The notes beneath the pieces are model-generated. The model worked only from the letters and a program-made list of their open reading frames with translations, had not been told where the DNA came from and ran no database searches. From positions 79,501-143,500 of the forward strand of contig NW_013655295.1 of assembly GCF_000499385.1 (NCBI RefSeq): a DNA stretch of 64,000 bases, read 5' to 3'. Each line of letters starts with the position of its first letter. The stretch's first letter is position 1. Positions 23,672 through 36,508 of this stretch are shown piece after piece. Source of the DNA: Eimeria necatrix (lineage: Eukaryota > Apicomplexa > Conoidasida > Eucoccidiorida > Eimeriidae). The position numbers were made by a program, and so were the translations under genes.

Positions 23672-26600
23672 CTCGTCAGATTAAGGTGACTGACGTGTTT
23701 TGCGTTTGTGTCTGTCAAGTCGCGAGGCTCGCGAGCTTAGCTGTGTAAATAATCAATTGGTACAATTAAATTCCCTTGGATTCTCCTATCAAACCTCGTG
23801 GCGCGGCTTGAGGCGCCGATCTATAAAACCGTTGGAGTGCCTGCGATTTCCTCGCAAGCCCAATCAAACAATACCACTTTTGCCGATCTACGACAAACGC
23901 ACGATTGGCCCCACGCGAAACAAATCTGCGCAACGAAAGGCACGCTGAAAACAGAAAGCGCAACCCCCTCCAAGGAGACCACTGGGCCTGACTACGCGGC
24001 AAACACCTAAAGCCGCCCACTGAGTTCCCTGGCCTTACGGGATGCAAAAAACAAAGTGATAGCCTCCGATATGCGGATGCGATGCGATTTAAGGTCTCTT
24101 GAGGCACTCAACCCACAGCTGACGCCGGCAGCAGATGAGAGGAGCGCCGCTCCACGATATTTACGGCCGACCTAGAAAAGCCACTGCAACTGGCTGCGGT
24201 TTCCTGCGCTTTTAGGCAAATAAACAGGTTTCTAAAATCCTTTGCGGTATGCGATGACAGCCGTAAGCGCTGCGGGTGGCCGCGTGAGGAGCCGCGACGT
24301 TACGCAGCGAGATGGCTGCCTAGCCGTTTCTGTCTGCCCTGGTTTTCTCAGCGATGCTGTGGGTGACCTGTTATGTGGCCCGAAGCCTGTTTAGAGATCC
24401 GCGAAGGTCTCGTGTTGAATTTCAGCAAGATATAGGATAGGGTTTGGTTGTTGAAAGCACCTGGTGCCGCAGTGCGGCTCGTGAGACACGGCCAGCCTGT
24501 GAGGAGGCGTGACATGACTTCCTACGACCAAAACGTATGAAGACGATTGTACTGAAGCTTTAGAGAACCCGCAGAACCCTTGCCGCAGCCCGTCAGCCTG
24601 TTTCTATGGGGCGCGACCCGTACACCTGAACGATCTGACGTTAGTGGTCTTGCCGCGGGTGAAGCTAGCGCGGACACAATGTCTATTGGCAGCTGCTTGG
24701 GGCTCACATCCACTCAAATTGGATATATAAGAAGTAGAATGACTCCAGTTTGAAACAAATTTCCGGATCGGCGGCTTCACTTGCCTACTTTGCCTGTCCT
24801 CGGCCAGCGCCCGGAGGAGTCCGGCTGTCACCTCGGCGCCGATGGGTCGCTGCTGAAATCCTGCAGGGGCTTTAAAAATTGCCCCGTCTACCTGAATTAA
24901 ACAGCTAGAAGGCGAATGCATGCACCCACGTGTGTATTCCGAATCGATTGCCGGCACTTCGCGGTGAGCTGTCGGCTGCCGCCGCTATTGCGCAGCCAGT
25001 TGCCGCGGTGCAAGACCACGCACTACCCACTTCGAGCTCCAACAGTTCTAAATCAAACAATGAAGGAATGAATTTAAGCTTTCACAAGTAAATTTGTCGG
25101 CGCTGTTCCTCAAGCGGCGAAACTGGGCGGACGGCGAGCCGCTCGCAGAAGTCGATTGGCGGGGGGCCGCGGCGCAGGGGGGAGCTGATGTGAAACCGCA
25201 GCAACAACAAAACAAGATGAGCACAAAATGTGCTGAAAAAACCTCCCGAGGGATAGACAAAATAAAGCAAATAATTTAGTTCAGCTTTCGGCTACGGTAA
25301 CTTCAACTGGCCGTGCCGTACGAAGCCTACCACCTGGCAGGCGGCAGCGGTCGCTGCACAGGCACGTCTAGTGCTGCCTGACAATGCAGCAGTGATAGCT
25401 ACAACCCTACCACTGAATAATGTAAACTTTTTTCTATCAAAGTAATATGTTTGTGATTTGGAAACCAAAAAACATCGTAAGTGTCCGGAATAATGAATTT
25501 TAAACTGAGATACAGCAGTGGCGATTATGAACTACGGAGCTGATCGCCCAATGCTCTGCACTGCGCCGTGCCAACCATACCGTATTCTGTGCTACATCGC
25601 AGCCATAGAACCAGCTCGTGTGGATCTATATAGCTTATTAGGCATCATTCGAGTTTCACGTACGTCATTGTCACGCATAATAGCGCAGCGCCCTCACCAA
25701 CTCCACGACTAAGCGGATCTGCCTGCGGTGTATGCCACAACAACTTGCTGCGATGTCTCCGCGCTGTAGCAACTTGTATTTCCTGGGAAATAGGCTCATT
25801 ATTTACTTGACAGCTTGTCACTGTGGGTCAGTGTTGACCAGACACTGCCAGCACTCCGCACACAGAATAGCGTTCGCGCCAGCTTGATGCGCGCCAGAGG
25901 TGATACTGAGCACTTTAAAAGGAGCTGTATATGCGCAGTGTATGCGAACTCTGTGTAGGCAAAAGGGTCTGTATATGTACGCAAATCTGTATGGGAAGAG
26001 GAACTGGAAAGCAGCGACGCAGATAGAGAGAGGCATTAAGAATGTGGTACATTCCTGCTATGTAAAGTTTCAGGACTATTTCCCGAGCTCCAGAACACGC
26101 CAACAGAAATCCAGTTCCATCTGTTTCTTTTCTATGGCTCACAGAGGTTTTTCACAGTGCAGAATTGTTCATAAAATAGTTGCGACGCTCCAGCTAGCGG
26201 GGCGCATCCGTTCCTCTCCATAACTGCACTTCCATCTTGCCCCCCAAGTTGAACTGGTGGTTACTCCCACACGAGCAAGAGTGGCTCAGGATTAAAACTT
26301 AGAGAGTTTCGGACGACACAAAATCCCAGTGGTCGACCAATCAGATAAGCAAGCAGTGTCACGGGCAGAACTACCAGGGACACTTGAGGCGGTGAGCCGT
26401 TTCTTTTTCCGCCTCCGCAGCAGCGTAGGGCTTGGAGCTCCAACGACAACGCCTGCTTGTGAGTATAACTGAAATTACCGGTGGCAGGTAATCATTGTAT
26501 ATCCATGTACGGCACCGCCAGAAGCATATCGAGCACCTGCTGCTCGTCTGTGCGCACCTTGACGTATCTAAATAATATTAAGGTCGCATCTGATGTCGCT

Positions 26601-27949
26601 CGGAAGTGATGAAACGTTAAAGGCTGAGCTCATCTTCAAATATTGCGCTCAACAAGGCGAAGTCACGGACGATTCATGTTGTATCTACTCGTGCAAAGGA
26701 GCCAGATTAACAGAATAATGAAATTACGCAAAGCATAAAACTAGTGGATCGTTACAGTAGTATTAAATACATAATGTACCGTAACTATGATAGATGGGAA
26801 ATGTTCCGAAGACCAAATGAGAGTCATTCCACAGTTGTCAAATATGTTTAAAGTGTTTCTTTCCCATCTGCGGCTGAAGCCTAGACCAGATAAGAGAAAT
26901 GCTCTTTTAGGTGAGCCTCTTGTGTCTCAATACTCTGTTTGTCGGAGCGCATTAGTGCAAAGTCGGTCACCTGTTTTGCAATTTATCTCGAGTGAGGGAG
27001 GTCAGGCGCAGCAACCATACACCAGGTAGCCTTCCATAGTCGCGTGCCCGTCTTTTGAAAAGACTATTACCTGACATTCCACTGGGAAATGCTGCACTGC
27101 AAAATAAATGAGCGAAGATGTACACAAGCAAACACGTGTGTGTACGGCACAAAGAGCAGGCCATTCGAAATGCTGTCTGTAAATAACTATAGGCACTCTG
27201 GACTCTTGCAGAGCTTGTGACTTTCTGGGAATTCTGCGTCGCAGCTAATCATGGTGGCAGAGGCCGATTGTTTTCCTACTTCAGAAAACGACATACCTGC
27301 AACGGATCTGGGACTGATGTAATAGTCGCAATACAAGTAGAAACCTGCTTGCTAGCAAATACACCGGCCGATACATGGCGGGTGAGTGCAGACGAGCTGC
27401 GGAAAACTTATTAGTGGGCTGTCTGCACCTATGCAGTGTCTGTCCACAGTACCCCGCTGCAGTCCGCAGGCTTCAGCTTTACTCAGACAACAGTGATTGC
27501 TGCTACTAAGTACACTTCACTTTTCAAAACAAGAAGGAATGCAAGCAGCCACAAGAATCTGGAGATGGGGGAGCTAGGCGACGGGCAGTATCCACGCTTG
27601 CTCGAGTAGGACAACAAGGAAAGGATTGCCATAGAAGCAAGTGCTCGAAAAGTCAAACAGAAATCCGCATCATCTGCTCATTTAGAGACGTGGCCTTCCG
27701 ATTTTGTCCCCCAAGCGAATCTCGTAAAGAGTTGTGACCCAAGAAAGCAACCAAAAAATGCCTGAGCCGCTTGAAGTACATAAAATGAGGCTAAACTAAA
27801 ATCTTTCGTATTTTCTGCAGATAGCAAGAGTCCTAGCTACCAGGACCTTGCGACCGCTGCGCATCGGCGGTTATTCATTTCCTTGGGTTGCATTCTTGTT
27901 ATCGAGTTAAATTGCCCGCTTCGTGAGCTCTGCATCGGGAGAGTTTGTC

Positions 27950-28969
27950 CTACTTGGCTCTTATTCTGTCGACAGACATAGTTTCACTTAATGGCGTGAT
28001 CAGTCTCTTGTACCTCGCGACGCGATCAGCCGTGAGCGCAAAGTCTTGGCCAGCAACTATTCTGCAAGAATCGACACTAAAATCGGGAAATTCAAGTGCT
28101 CGAATGTTGCGAAGACTCTCTGCAAACCGATCAACTTTACGGTCAATCGACTGGTCGCTAATTTTCATGTGTCGTGTAGCATCTGGTGAGGGTGCAGAGC
28201 CTTGGGCCTGAACTGTCGACGCACATTATCTTAGTGCGAAGCCACAAGGTCTCGTTTTGTACGTGGAGACTCGTAGTACTTGTCGCTGACTGCGTCTACG
28301 CAATACAGTTCTCGTGGCTGCCACTGGCGGAGTCCTTGATTGTATGGACAGATGGAAAGCACTCCGTTAAAAGCCCTACAATGTCAAATGCGTTGAGTCC
28401 TCTCTCTGAGTCATTCCTTTGAGCATTACGGAAGTGGGGTTGATGGAAGAGGCTAGTCGCGTGGCAGTGCTTAGACACTAACACATTCGGATATGGGCTT
28501 GCTTTTGCTTCTGGCGCCTCTTACTTGGGCGATTCCTTGCCCTTCAAGTTAACTTTGCTCCTAGCATGTTATATGTGTCGATTACTATTAACTACATACT
28601 CGATTTGTTTTTTATAGTAGGTTTTGCAGTGACTAGAACAGCTCGGTTCATTCCTAGCAGTGCCTCCAGAACACATGGCCGAGCGCGGTGTGAACTGCGC
28701 CCCTGTTTAAGTGTTGCGTTTGTGCTGACTGCTGCGCTCCATTCACGGTAAATTTTTTTGCTAGAGCTCACATACAGCCCAAATAGAGGCGATTTGAATA
28801 GCTGCTGGGCAGGTAGTGAGTAAAGCCGCTGAGCATCGCTTGTGTTCGTGTCTCGCAAAAGCAAAACGGTGCCTAAGCGGTGCCCAGACAGCTGCCACGC
28901 TTGCATTTCTTCGGCGAAAAAGTAATAATCAGAGTGCTCCAGCGCTTGAGGGGATAAATAAATGCACAT
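27950..28969 (-). CDS. Possible gene or exons, unrecognised
   Basis: Two ATG-started minus-strand frames, 28969-28592 (125 codons) and 28168-27950 (72 codons), have balanced protein-like composition (for example HSDYYFFAEEMQAW and KVDRFAESLRNIRALEF), unlike the usual shadow ORFs. I could not join them or upstream pieces in a consistent phase, and no family is recognised. They could be separate exons of one small gene or chance. Confidence 0.25.
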
Positions 28970-29203
28970 GGTGCTGGAATGAAGGGGACAGACAAGAAGT
29001 GGCTAGGCAGGCAACGCCGTGCGCCGTCGCCTCATCGGGTTGCGCTCTGCCGCCGACAGCCGATCTGTCCTTAGACTCCCCTACGGGTCGATGCCCCTTA
29101 CCGCATAACGTTCTATGATTATCTTTTTCAATAAACGCATTTATTATCATCTACAAGGCACAATTTTCCTCCTTCTTCTCATTCGGGCGAGCAGGAGTCG
29201 GCG

Positions 29204-29305
29204 ATGCTCATGGCAGCAGACGTGAACGCACGTCGTTCCTCCTTGCTCCTTTTCCTTGCATTCCCTGTCTTTCTGAGGCTCCCTACGTCCTCAGTTAGGC
29301 TTTGA
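29204..29305 (+). CDS. Short hydrophobic ORF, 33 aa, very tentative
   Basis: Begins ATG CTC ATG and encodes a basic start followed by a Leu/Phe/Pro hydrophobic core (SSLLLFLAFPVF), like a signal peptide. It could be a first exon, an upstream ORF of the ApiAP2 transcript, or chance. Confidence 0.12.
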   Translation: MLMAADVNARRSSLLLFLAFPVFLRLPTSSVRL

Positions 29306-30301
29306 TTTGCCTAATTTTGCCAGAAAGGGGTATAGTTCTCTTCAGAACCGCGGGCACAAGCGAGAGACAAGTTGCCAGACATCCGAGGGGCCCTGCCCTG
29401 CCACCCACTTGCAAACAACTCAGCCTTTCTACAGCAGCGCAATAGGCAGTACCTAGCTGCCTTTTTGTCGCCTGACTCTTTACCTACAGCTGGAATACTT
29501 CACTGCTGCACTATTTCTGCTTTTTCCAGTCGGAACGAACCCTGGTGGCTGCCGGACGCCCTCGGATTCACCCCCAGGCCTCGACCGACCGTGGGACAGA
29601 TGCATCGTCCTGTTTGGCGGAGTGCAGTGAACACCCCTTCTAATGGAATTGAGAGCCTTTTTATATTTCCCAAAGTCTGCAAAAAATAATCTCTAACCCC
29701 TCTTGCCGACAGAGAAAGACGACTGTCACGGCACTCCGGCACCTTGCAGCCTGTTGCACGGGGGTCCGATGTTGAGTGCTGTCCGCCAAAATCTGCTTAT
29801 CTGCGTCTTGAATTCATCATTTCACCCATCAATTTTTGTAATTCCATTTGTATCTTTTTTTTCATATTTCTTTTGCCTCAACTGCACAGCATCGCGCACA
29901 CCGCAACTGGGGTGTATGCGCTGCTGTCGATATGCTAGCCGTCCACATCCGCATATTCTCCCCTGACACTTGAGCTTTGCCTTTCAAAAGGCTCTCCTGG
30001 CCTTCTCTATCCTACTGGGGGTTCTGGAGGGACTTGCACGTGTCTGCAGAGGCCGCATCACCACATCGCACCCTCCTGCTGTGCACCACCAGCTGCACAC
30101 CTGAACACATCAGAGGACAGTTTCGAGGCGTTGACAGCCTGGCGCTGTCGCGCTCGCTCCCCTACACGACGGCAGAGCTGCCGTCTGTTTTTTTCGGGTG
30201 GAGTTCCTGTCACGAGTCGTTGGTAGGCTCTACCAGCATTGTGCGTGGTGGCCTATCTCAACTCAAACCCCACGGCGACCTATATTTCCCTTTATGGAAG
30301 A

Positions 30302-33300
30302 ATGGAAGATCACAAACTCGCCGTCCCCCTCTGCACACTCGAGGTGGCGTCAACAGGACTCTCTAGAAAGGGTCCGAGTGGCAGTGTAGAGCAGCAACAG
30401 CAGGAAAACACTGCCACGGCAACTGCCTCTGCGGATTGCCCGGGTTCTGATCTGCATTCATCTCGTAGCTTGCCTGCAGCATCTACGGCAGATTTGAAGG
30501 CCGAAGGATGCTCCCGGCCGAGGAGAGATGCAAGCTCTCTGGTATCCACACGCCGCAACTCCTCCGTGTTGCAAGATGGGATTCCGCCGTCAACCTCACC
30601 TGACGGCAGCTACATTTCTTCTCCTTTCTTCTCTGGCTCACCGATGGAGTTCGCGGAGACGCTGCAGCCTCGCGTGCTTCACGCGGCCGCAGACGTTCAG
30701 TGCTCACTGTCTACCCCGTTAGAGAAATTTTTCGATGCTCTGGATTCTACAGACATCCCGGTGGGTACCCCCTCCCCCTTGGCCACTGTCTGCACACACC
30801 ATACGACCTCTCCAGCTGGAGAGGCCTTCCCTCTTAACGGTCCGGGGGTTCAGGAGGGGGAAGACGCTGACAAGCTGCGTCTTACAAGTAGACTTGCGCG
30901 CACCTCCACTGCAGAAACCACCAACAGCAGCAGCGTCTTCCCCCTCCGACAGGCGGAGACTAGCCCGGAAAAGGAACCAGAGGGGCAGCAGTCCTTTCCC
31001 TCAACAGCGGCGGGCCGCTGCTGCAGCAGCAGCCAGGGTGAAAAGTCCCGCACTACCTCCTCAGCAGCAACAAGTGACTCGGGGCTGCTGGAGAGCAGCT
31101 CCTGCGCTGAACTCCCGCAGCAACCAAGAGCTCCGGAGTGCGCGCTGAATCAGGCAGAAAAAGTCCTTGATAGAAAAGACGGCTCGAATAGAACTGGGGC
31201 GAGGGAGGAGCTGGCAGCATCGGACGCAGATCGTCTGCTGGTGGACTTCCAGCTGCTGCTGATTCTTCTCTTCGACCAAGTGTGCAATGTCGTGCCAGGA
31301 CTCAGGCGGCAAGATGGAGGCGCCTTCTACTATATGCATCTGCAGCGCATAGCAGCGGGCCCCCTCCACCCAACCCTCGCAAGCTACGCCGACGTGTTGC
31401 TGCCCATCTGCAGCTCTATGAATTTCTTCTCAAGCAGCAACAGCAGCAGCGGCGATCAGCGGACTTGCAAACAAGACGAACAAGAAAGTATCCTATCAGT
31501 TGCCCTGCGGCACTTGGCCAGGCATGGAACTGTTCCTGCAGCCCCTATTGCACAGATGGTGGCAAAGTGCCCGGCAGTTGTGTTCATGCAGGTTGTCTCC
31601 GCGCTGGAATGTATGTACAGCTTGCAGCGGATCCTAACTCCTGGAGCTCCCGACCCTCCCCCGAAAGTTTCAGAAGAGTTAGACCCCAAGACCATTTGGG
31701 GAGATGCCGTGGCTGTGGCTGAGATGCACAAAACGGCTAACTTTTCAGCCGAAGACTGCGTCTCCAGCTCCGTGCATCCCAAATGCCCATCAGAGGACGC
31801 CGGTTCCAACCCTTCTTCCCCACATCCTCCTGTGCTTCCCAGTCGCCCCACCAAGCGGGCCCGCGCCGCTGCAGATCTCCTTGCGACACGGAAGCAGAAG
31901 CCTACAGTGACGCCTGCGGCGATGCCTGAAACTGAATGTGAGAGCCGTGGGGTGGCCTCGAATGCCTCCTTTGCAGACAGTGCGGCGGCCGATTTGATGG
32001 TGGCTGCAGCTGCAGGGCCTCCACGTATTGCACAGGAAGCGGGAGAAATAGCGAGCGATTCAAGAGTAAAATCCTCGCCGACCTTTATCCCCGCTAGCGT
32101 CAACAAGAGACGCCATCCAAACGTACAGGCGGAGATCCTGAGTTCTTGTTGTCCAGAAAGTTTGGCACAGCGGGGCACGCGGCTTTTGGGGGAAGTCTTG
32201 CAGAAGCTGCAATGTGAACAAGCCATGAGGCAGCCAGTGGGCAAGACACACTCCCCGAAGCAAGTGTTCAGTGGGCCTGTGGATCAGCCAGAGGGTGCCA
32301 TGCGCCAGCGAGATGCAGCCTGCAGTGCTGCCGTCGCGGAGGGGGAAAGCGACTCAGTTAGCTCCGGCAGTGCCAGGGGCAAACGCAATATGTCAATGGT
32401 GGGCGAGCAGTCACTGGGTGAGGCCTTGACACAGTTTGCCGCTGTACAGCAGGCAGCAAGAAGCTCAGTATCCACAGTAGCAGCAGCTGACACGGAAGAG
32501 CTTCAGAGCGACGCTGCTGCAGCTCCAGCTGCGGATTGTCAGCTCAAGAAACACGGATATGGGCTCCGTCGGGGAAACGCGAAGAGGGGCAGAAAGGCGG
32601 TTGATGAGGGACTCCCCAGAAACCGGACTCGGCTAACACCTGTGAAAGGGCCAAACCCCCAACAGTCTCGGGGCAGGGCTGCAGCCCCCCTGTCACCGAG
32701 TGAAACTCTGCAGCAAGAGCCAAATCATGCGCTGCCTCCCAGTCTCACAGAGCAGCTTATGAAGCTAGCTAGTGGAGCTGAGGGTGATTTCCCAGCCGCT
32801 CTGTCCTCCACAATGCGAGGAGTCTTCTTCAACAGATCGCTCAATAGATGGGTTTGCACATGGTCCAGAAATGGAAAGGAATATCAGCGATCTTGGTCGG
32901 CCGGTACGCTACCCATGGGCCTGCATGCACCAAAAAATATGCGTGGTTGCATGCCTGCACACACATGTGCTTGGAACTGTGTTTGCATGTGTGCATCTGT
33001 GCTGCCACAAGCGCGATTGTTGACCTGGCATGAATGCACTTTTCAATTGCGGCTCCACAATAGTCTGTATTGCTTGTTGTTTGTTTCGTCTTAGGCAAGT
33101 ACGGCTACGAAACTGCGCGGGGGCTGGCGATGCACTGCCGCCTTGAGAAGTTGCTAAGTGGTGAGGCCCACACGTTGCAGAAGGGCATGCTGGCAGTTTT
33201 CAAGCCCGTCATAAATCCCCAAGTGTCCCCTGCTGCAGTGGAAGCAGGGAACTCGGCAACGAAACCTGAAAACAGTGCAGCAGACGATGCAGAGCGGCGG

Positions 33301-33678
33301 AAGCCTGAACTACTCAGAGCGCGTTGTGCGCCCCGTGCTGCTCCCCGGCTTGACAGCGCATCTGGGGAAGCTGAAGGTGACATGGGTGTCGTGAAGCCTG
33401 AAGGAGTCCAGGAGTCTGCTGCAGGCTCAAGGCTTCAGCAGACAACTGGGAGCCGTTCAACGTACAGCGACATGCTAACTCTGATGAACCAAGCTATTAG
33501 TCGGAAACCAGGTGGATGTACAGCTGAAGCAGAAACCAACGACGCCGCGACCAAGAACGCAGATTCTCGGGGAGGGGAGGCACTGAGCGACTTGGTAGAC
33601 CCGTCTGTCGGAGAGCACTTCTTGGCTGCTGTTGCTGCAGCAGCAGCAGCGTGTGACGTCCCTGGATTTGAAGACTAG
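30302..33678 (+). CDS. ApiAP2 transcription factor
   Basis: Nuclear sequence-specific DNA-binding regulator of the apicomplexan AP2 family. Exon 1 30302-32903 and exon 2 33095-33678, joined in phase 1 (SWSA then GKYGYE), give 1061 aa. The AP2 domain lies near residues 838-890 and is split by the intron: MRGVFFNRSLNRWVCTW, NGKEYQRSW, then GKYGYETARGLAMHCR, matching the GVxxxxxxxxWxAxW...kyGyexA pattern. A separate helical segment near residues 309-420 (LLVDFQLLLILLFDQV, LASYADVLLPICSSM) resembles the ACDC domain that accompanies AP2 domains, here on the N-terminal side. The rest is low complexity and basic patches. ATG 30302 is the first ATG in a frame that is open from about 30239. Confidence 0.88.
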
Positions 33679-35061
33679 TCACCAACGACCCCACGAGGCA
33701 CGTTGCGATTGTCTTCCAAATTGTAGCCAGCTTAGACGAGGAAACGCTACAGAAGGCCGTGCAGTTGCCGTCCAGTGCAGTGTACATACATAGTACACAG
33801 GCTGAACTACGCGAGCAGCCGCACACTGCCAGGGCCAGTTTTTTTGAATGATTTTTGACATCGCATCTGGCGCGCGGGAGAGAACGTGCTGTTTGTGGAA
33901 TCGCTCCGACTCACTTATTGTTGTTTGGCGACCCCGCAAGGACTCGCAGCTGCGGAAAGCCAAACGCTGAATCTCAAGGAAAGGGAAAAGATCGGACGGG
34001 ATTAAGGATGCACTGACTAGACGGGAACCCGACATCGGATTGGCTTCGTGTTCTCTGCCTCCTGAGCACGCTAACGTTACCCGCCACCTTGTTATGTCAG
34101 AAGCAGCCAGCACATCTGTGCTGCTGCTGCGCTGAAAATCACTGAAAATTCCCGTTGCACTATTAACGACTCAAGCCATCCTTTGTGACGCATGGGAGCC
34201 TCGAGGAGGGGCCCCGGCACTGAAGTCACTTTGCAGTTGGTCATCACGTAATCTCTAAGCAGTGGCGCACACGAGAAGCGCGGAAAAACATGTGCTGCTC
34301 TCTGCTCTGTTTCGAGACATTATACAGTGCCTGCTTTAGGCAATCCTTTATCTACGTCTTTCCACAATATCTGGGAAGCAAAAGACCAACTGTCTAGCGA
34401 TAGGGTACTACGGTGCCAAAGCAGTGCAAAAATACTAGTCACACCTACATTGCATACCCAAAGTCTGCGAGCGCACTCAAAAATGCATCAGGTTTCAAAA
34501 ATCTGGGGAAACTCAGCACCAAATCAACGCGCAAGGAGGCGTTGTGCGCTACATAATTATAATTGTGGCAATGCATTAAACATTAGTATGTACTGGGCAA
34601 CAAGATTGGCTCTTGCCGGCCAGCTGCGGCCCCTCCGTGCCGCTGTGCGATACTGCTGGGAATGACGGAGCGTAGCATCCCTTGTAAGTTCGGTGATGGC
34701 ACGCTATAAAATCGGCTGTTGAGGTGTGCAGACACCTGGCTGCTACATAGCTCGGCAGCAAAATCATCAAAATCTCTCGCAATTCTGACGCAGTATTGTG
34801 TTCCACTTCTAGCATATACGCCATCACTTCACGCACTCCCATGATTACAAATAGCCTCCACCGCTCCCGTCCTCGCCAGTCGTTTCCGCCTCTCCCGCCT
34901 AAGTCCCATCCTAAATCTTCAGCCTTGTGAAGTATCTGAATAAAACAAAGCCGCGTCTCTCTAGCCAGCAAGGAGCTGCAGATTAAACCCTGCTGCAGGC
35001 AGAACACGGTCTTCGCTGCGTAGGTACATCTGTTGTGTCTCTCTATAGAGCGGCTCAGCCC
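33679..35061. other. Convergent intergenic region
   Basis: About 1.4 kb between the ApiAP2 stop and the ISCU stop, so both 3' UTRs lie here. The long minus-strand frame at 34576-35007 has no recognisable content. Nothing else seen. Confidence 0.5.
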
Positions 35062-36508
35062 TCAATGCTGAAATTCTTTGGTCTTCGGCTTCTTCCTGTT
35101 GTAGTCATCGATTGCCAACTTCACTGCATCCTCTGCTAGTAAACTGCAGTGAATCTTGACGGGCGGCAGGTTCAGATGTGCTGAGGATTGCACAGAACAC
35201 CGTTTTATTCACCTATGCACTAGTCCTTCCTTTTTAAGATTTTATTCCTGCCTACGGTTAAAATGAATGAAGAAGCTTCTACTGTGCATCATGTATGAGC
35301 ACGCATACATGCAAACAAAGAAATTGTCCAGCAGCTCTCCCTCGCAACTGGTGCATGCATGCATCTACTCCGCTGCCACAAAGTGCCAGGATGGTTTTAC
35401 TCTCATCAACAAACAGTGCGCATCCATCCATGTGTTCAGATCATCTGTAAATCGAGAACGCTATTCAGTCTGTTGCCCTGCCCTGCGCACACGCAATATC
35501 TGTATTCCGTAGCTTCAATGCTTCTTCTGTGGTTTTGCCCTTGATCAGCTCCGTTGCGTAGGATGAAGATGCAATAGCCGAGCCACAGCCAAAAGTTTTG
35601 AAGCGTGCGTCGGTTATCTTCCCATCCTCCACCTTGACCTAAAGCACCAAACTCAAAACACACCACGATGCGTCGTGCTTGAATAGAATTCTGTAGACGA
35701 TTATATGCAATCTAATGCGATATTAGTGCCAACAGCAGCTAAGTCCACGTCTCGTTGGGGGCTGCACTTGGTAACTAGACAGAGAACCGTGGTCCTAGTT
35801 CCCAAAACTCTCCAAAACCTTCTAAAACTGCTACACAAATTTGTTCTTTCTGAGCAGCAGGCAATGCTGTATAATAAAAGGCGAGCTCATCGGGTCACTG
35901 GGGGATGAAGAGCAGCTGAGGTTCTACCAATTACCTGCAGTTTTATTACATCGCCGCAAGCAGCTTTGCCTACTATGGCGGTCCCCACTTTTTGCTTATT
36001 CTCAGGATCGTTCATGTCAAATGAGCCTGAGCACATGTGCTATTTTGTCCCTACACCTTAACCTTGACAACTTAAAACACCGAGGGTCGTGGTCCTCTCC
36101 AGGCTGCCGTTGGTCACAAAATGTATGTTCCAGCATGCACTTCACAAAGTGATTAGAGCTGCAGCTGAGCAATAGTCCGGATCATGGTGCAAAAACCACA
36201 TAGTGAAGCTAACAAAGACACCCATATGAACGAACAGGCCACCGAAACTCACACAACAGCCTTCGGATTACACATTGTACCTGTAGAAGTGCAAAGTACT
36301 GAACCAGAAGTCCTTAGCCCTATGCTAAGCATCCTGAAGCAGAGAGCCAGCAACACGTACCTGTATTCCGAGGGTTGAAGAAGTGATCGTGGACTTCCTT
36401 GCTGTACCCTCTGCGCTGGCCTGAAGCCAAATAGGGTTGACTATATCTGGTCACAGCTTTGGGCGGAAGACACTTGATAAAACCTCTGGCAGCCGTAAGA
36501 GGAATCAT
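35062..36508 (-). CDS. ISCU: Mitochondrial iron-sulfur cluster scaffold ISCU
   Basis: Scaffold on which 2Fe-2S clusters are built in the mitochondrion with the NFS1/ISD11 desulfurase and frataxin. Four exons (36508-36361, 36026-35935, 35638-35491, 35180-35062) total 507 nt and give 168 aa. An N-terminal basic stretch rich in Arg and Ala before [15 protein letters not shown] is the import presequence. The three cluster-binding Cys are present: [15 protein letters not shown] and [11 protein letters not shown]. The LPPVK motif recognised by the HSP70 chaperone is intact (NLPPVKI), as is SFDMNDP. Exon 3 needs the donor T|GTGCGC, which gives [14 protein letters not shown]. Unlike most neighbours it has no homopolymer run. 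Confidence 0.95.

Larger units (their letters stand above)
23672..30301. other. 6.6 kb region with no firmly supported gene
   Basis: Divergent interval between the CCCH gene and the ApiAP2 gene, unusually long for this window. ORFs are short and scattered on both strands, with no recognisable domain, no large repeat and no RNA gene visible. It is slightly more AT-rich in places (25380-26760). The only coding-like patch is on the minus strand at 27950-28969, listed separately. The right end probably holds the 5' UTR and promoter of the ApiAP2 gene. Confidence 0.45.

Noticed and set aside
31456..32244. Minus-strand ORF of 262 codons
   Set aside because: Antisense to the ApiAP2 exon, in low-complexity sequence.
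34576..35007. Minus-strand frame of 143 codons
   Set aside because: No recognisable motif, no clear splice partners, and it lies in a convergent 3' region.
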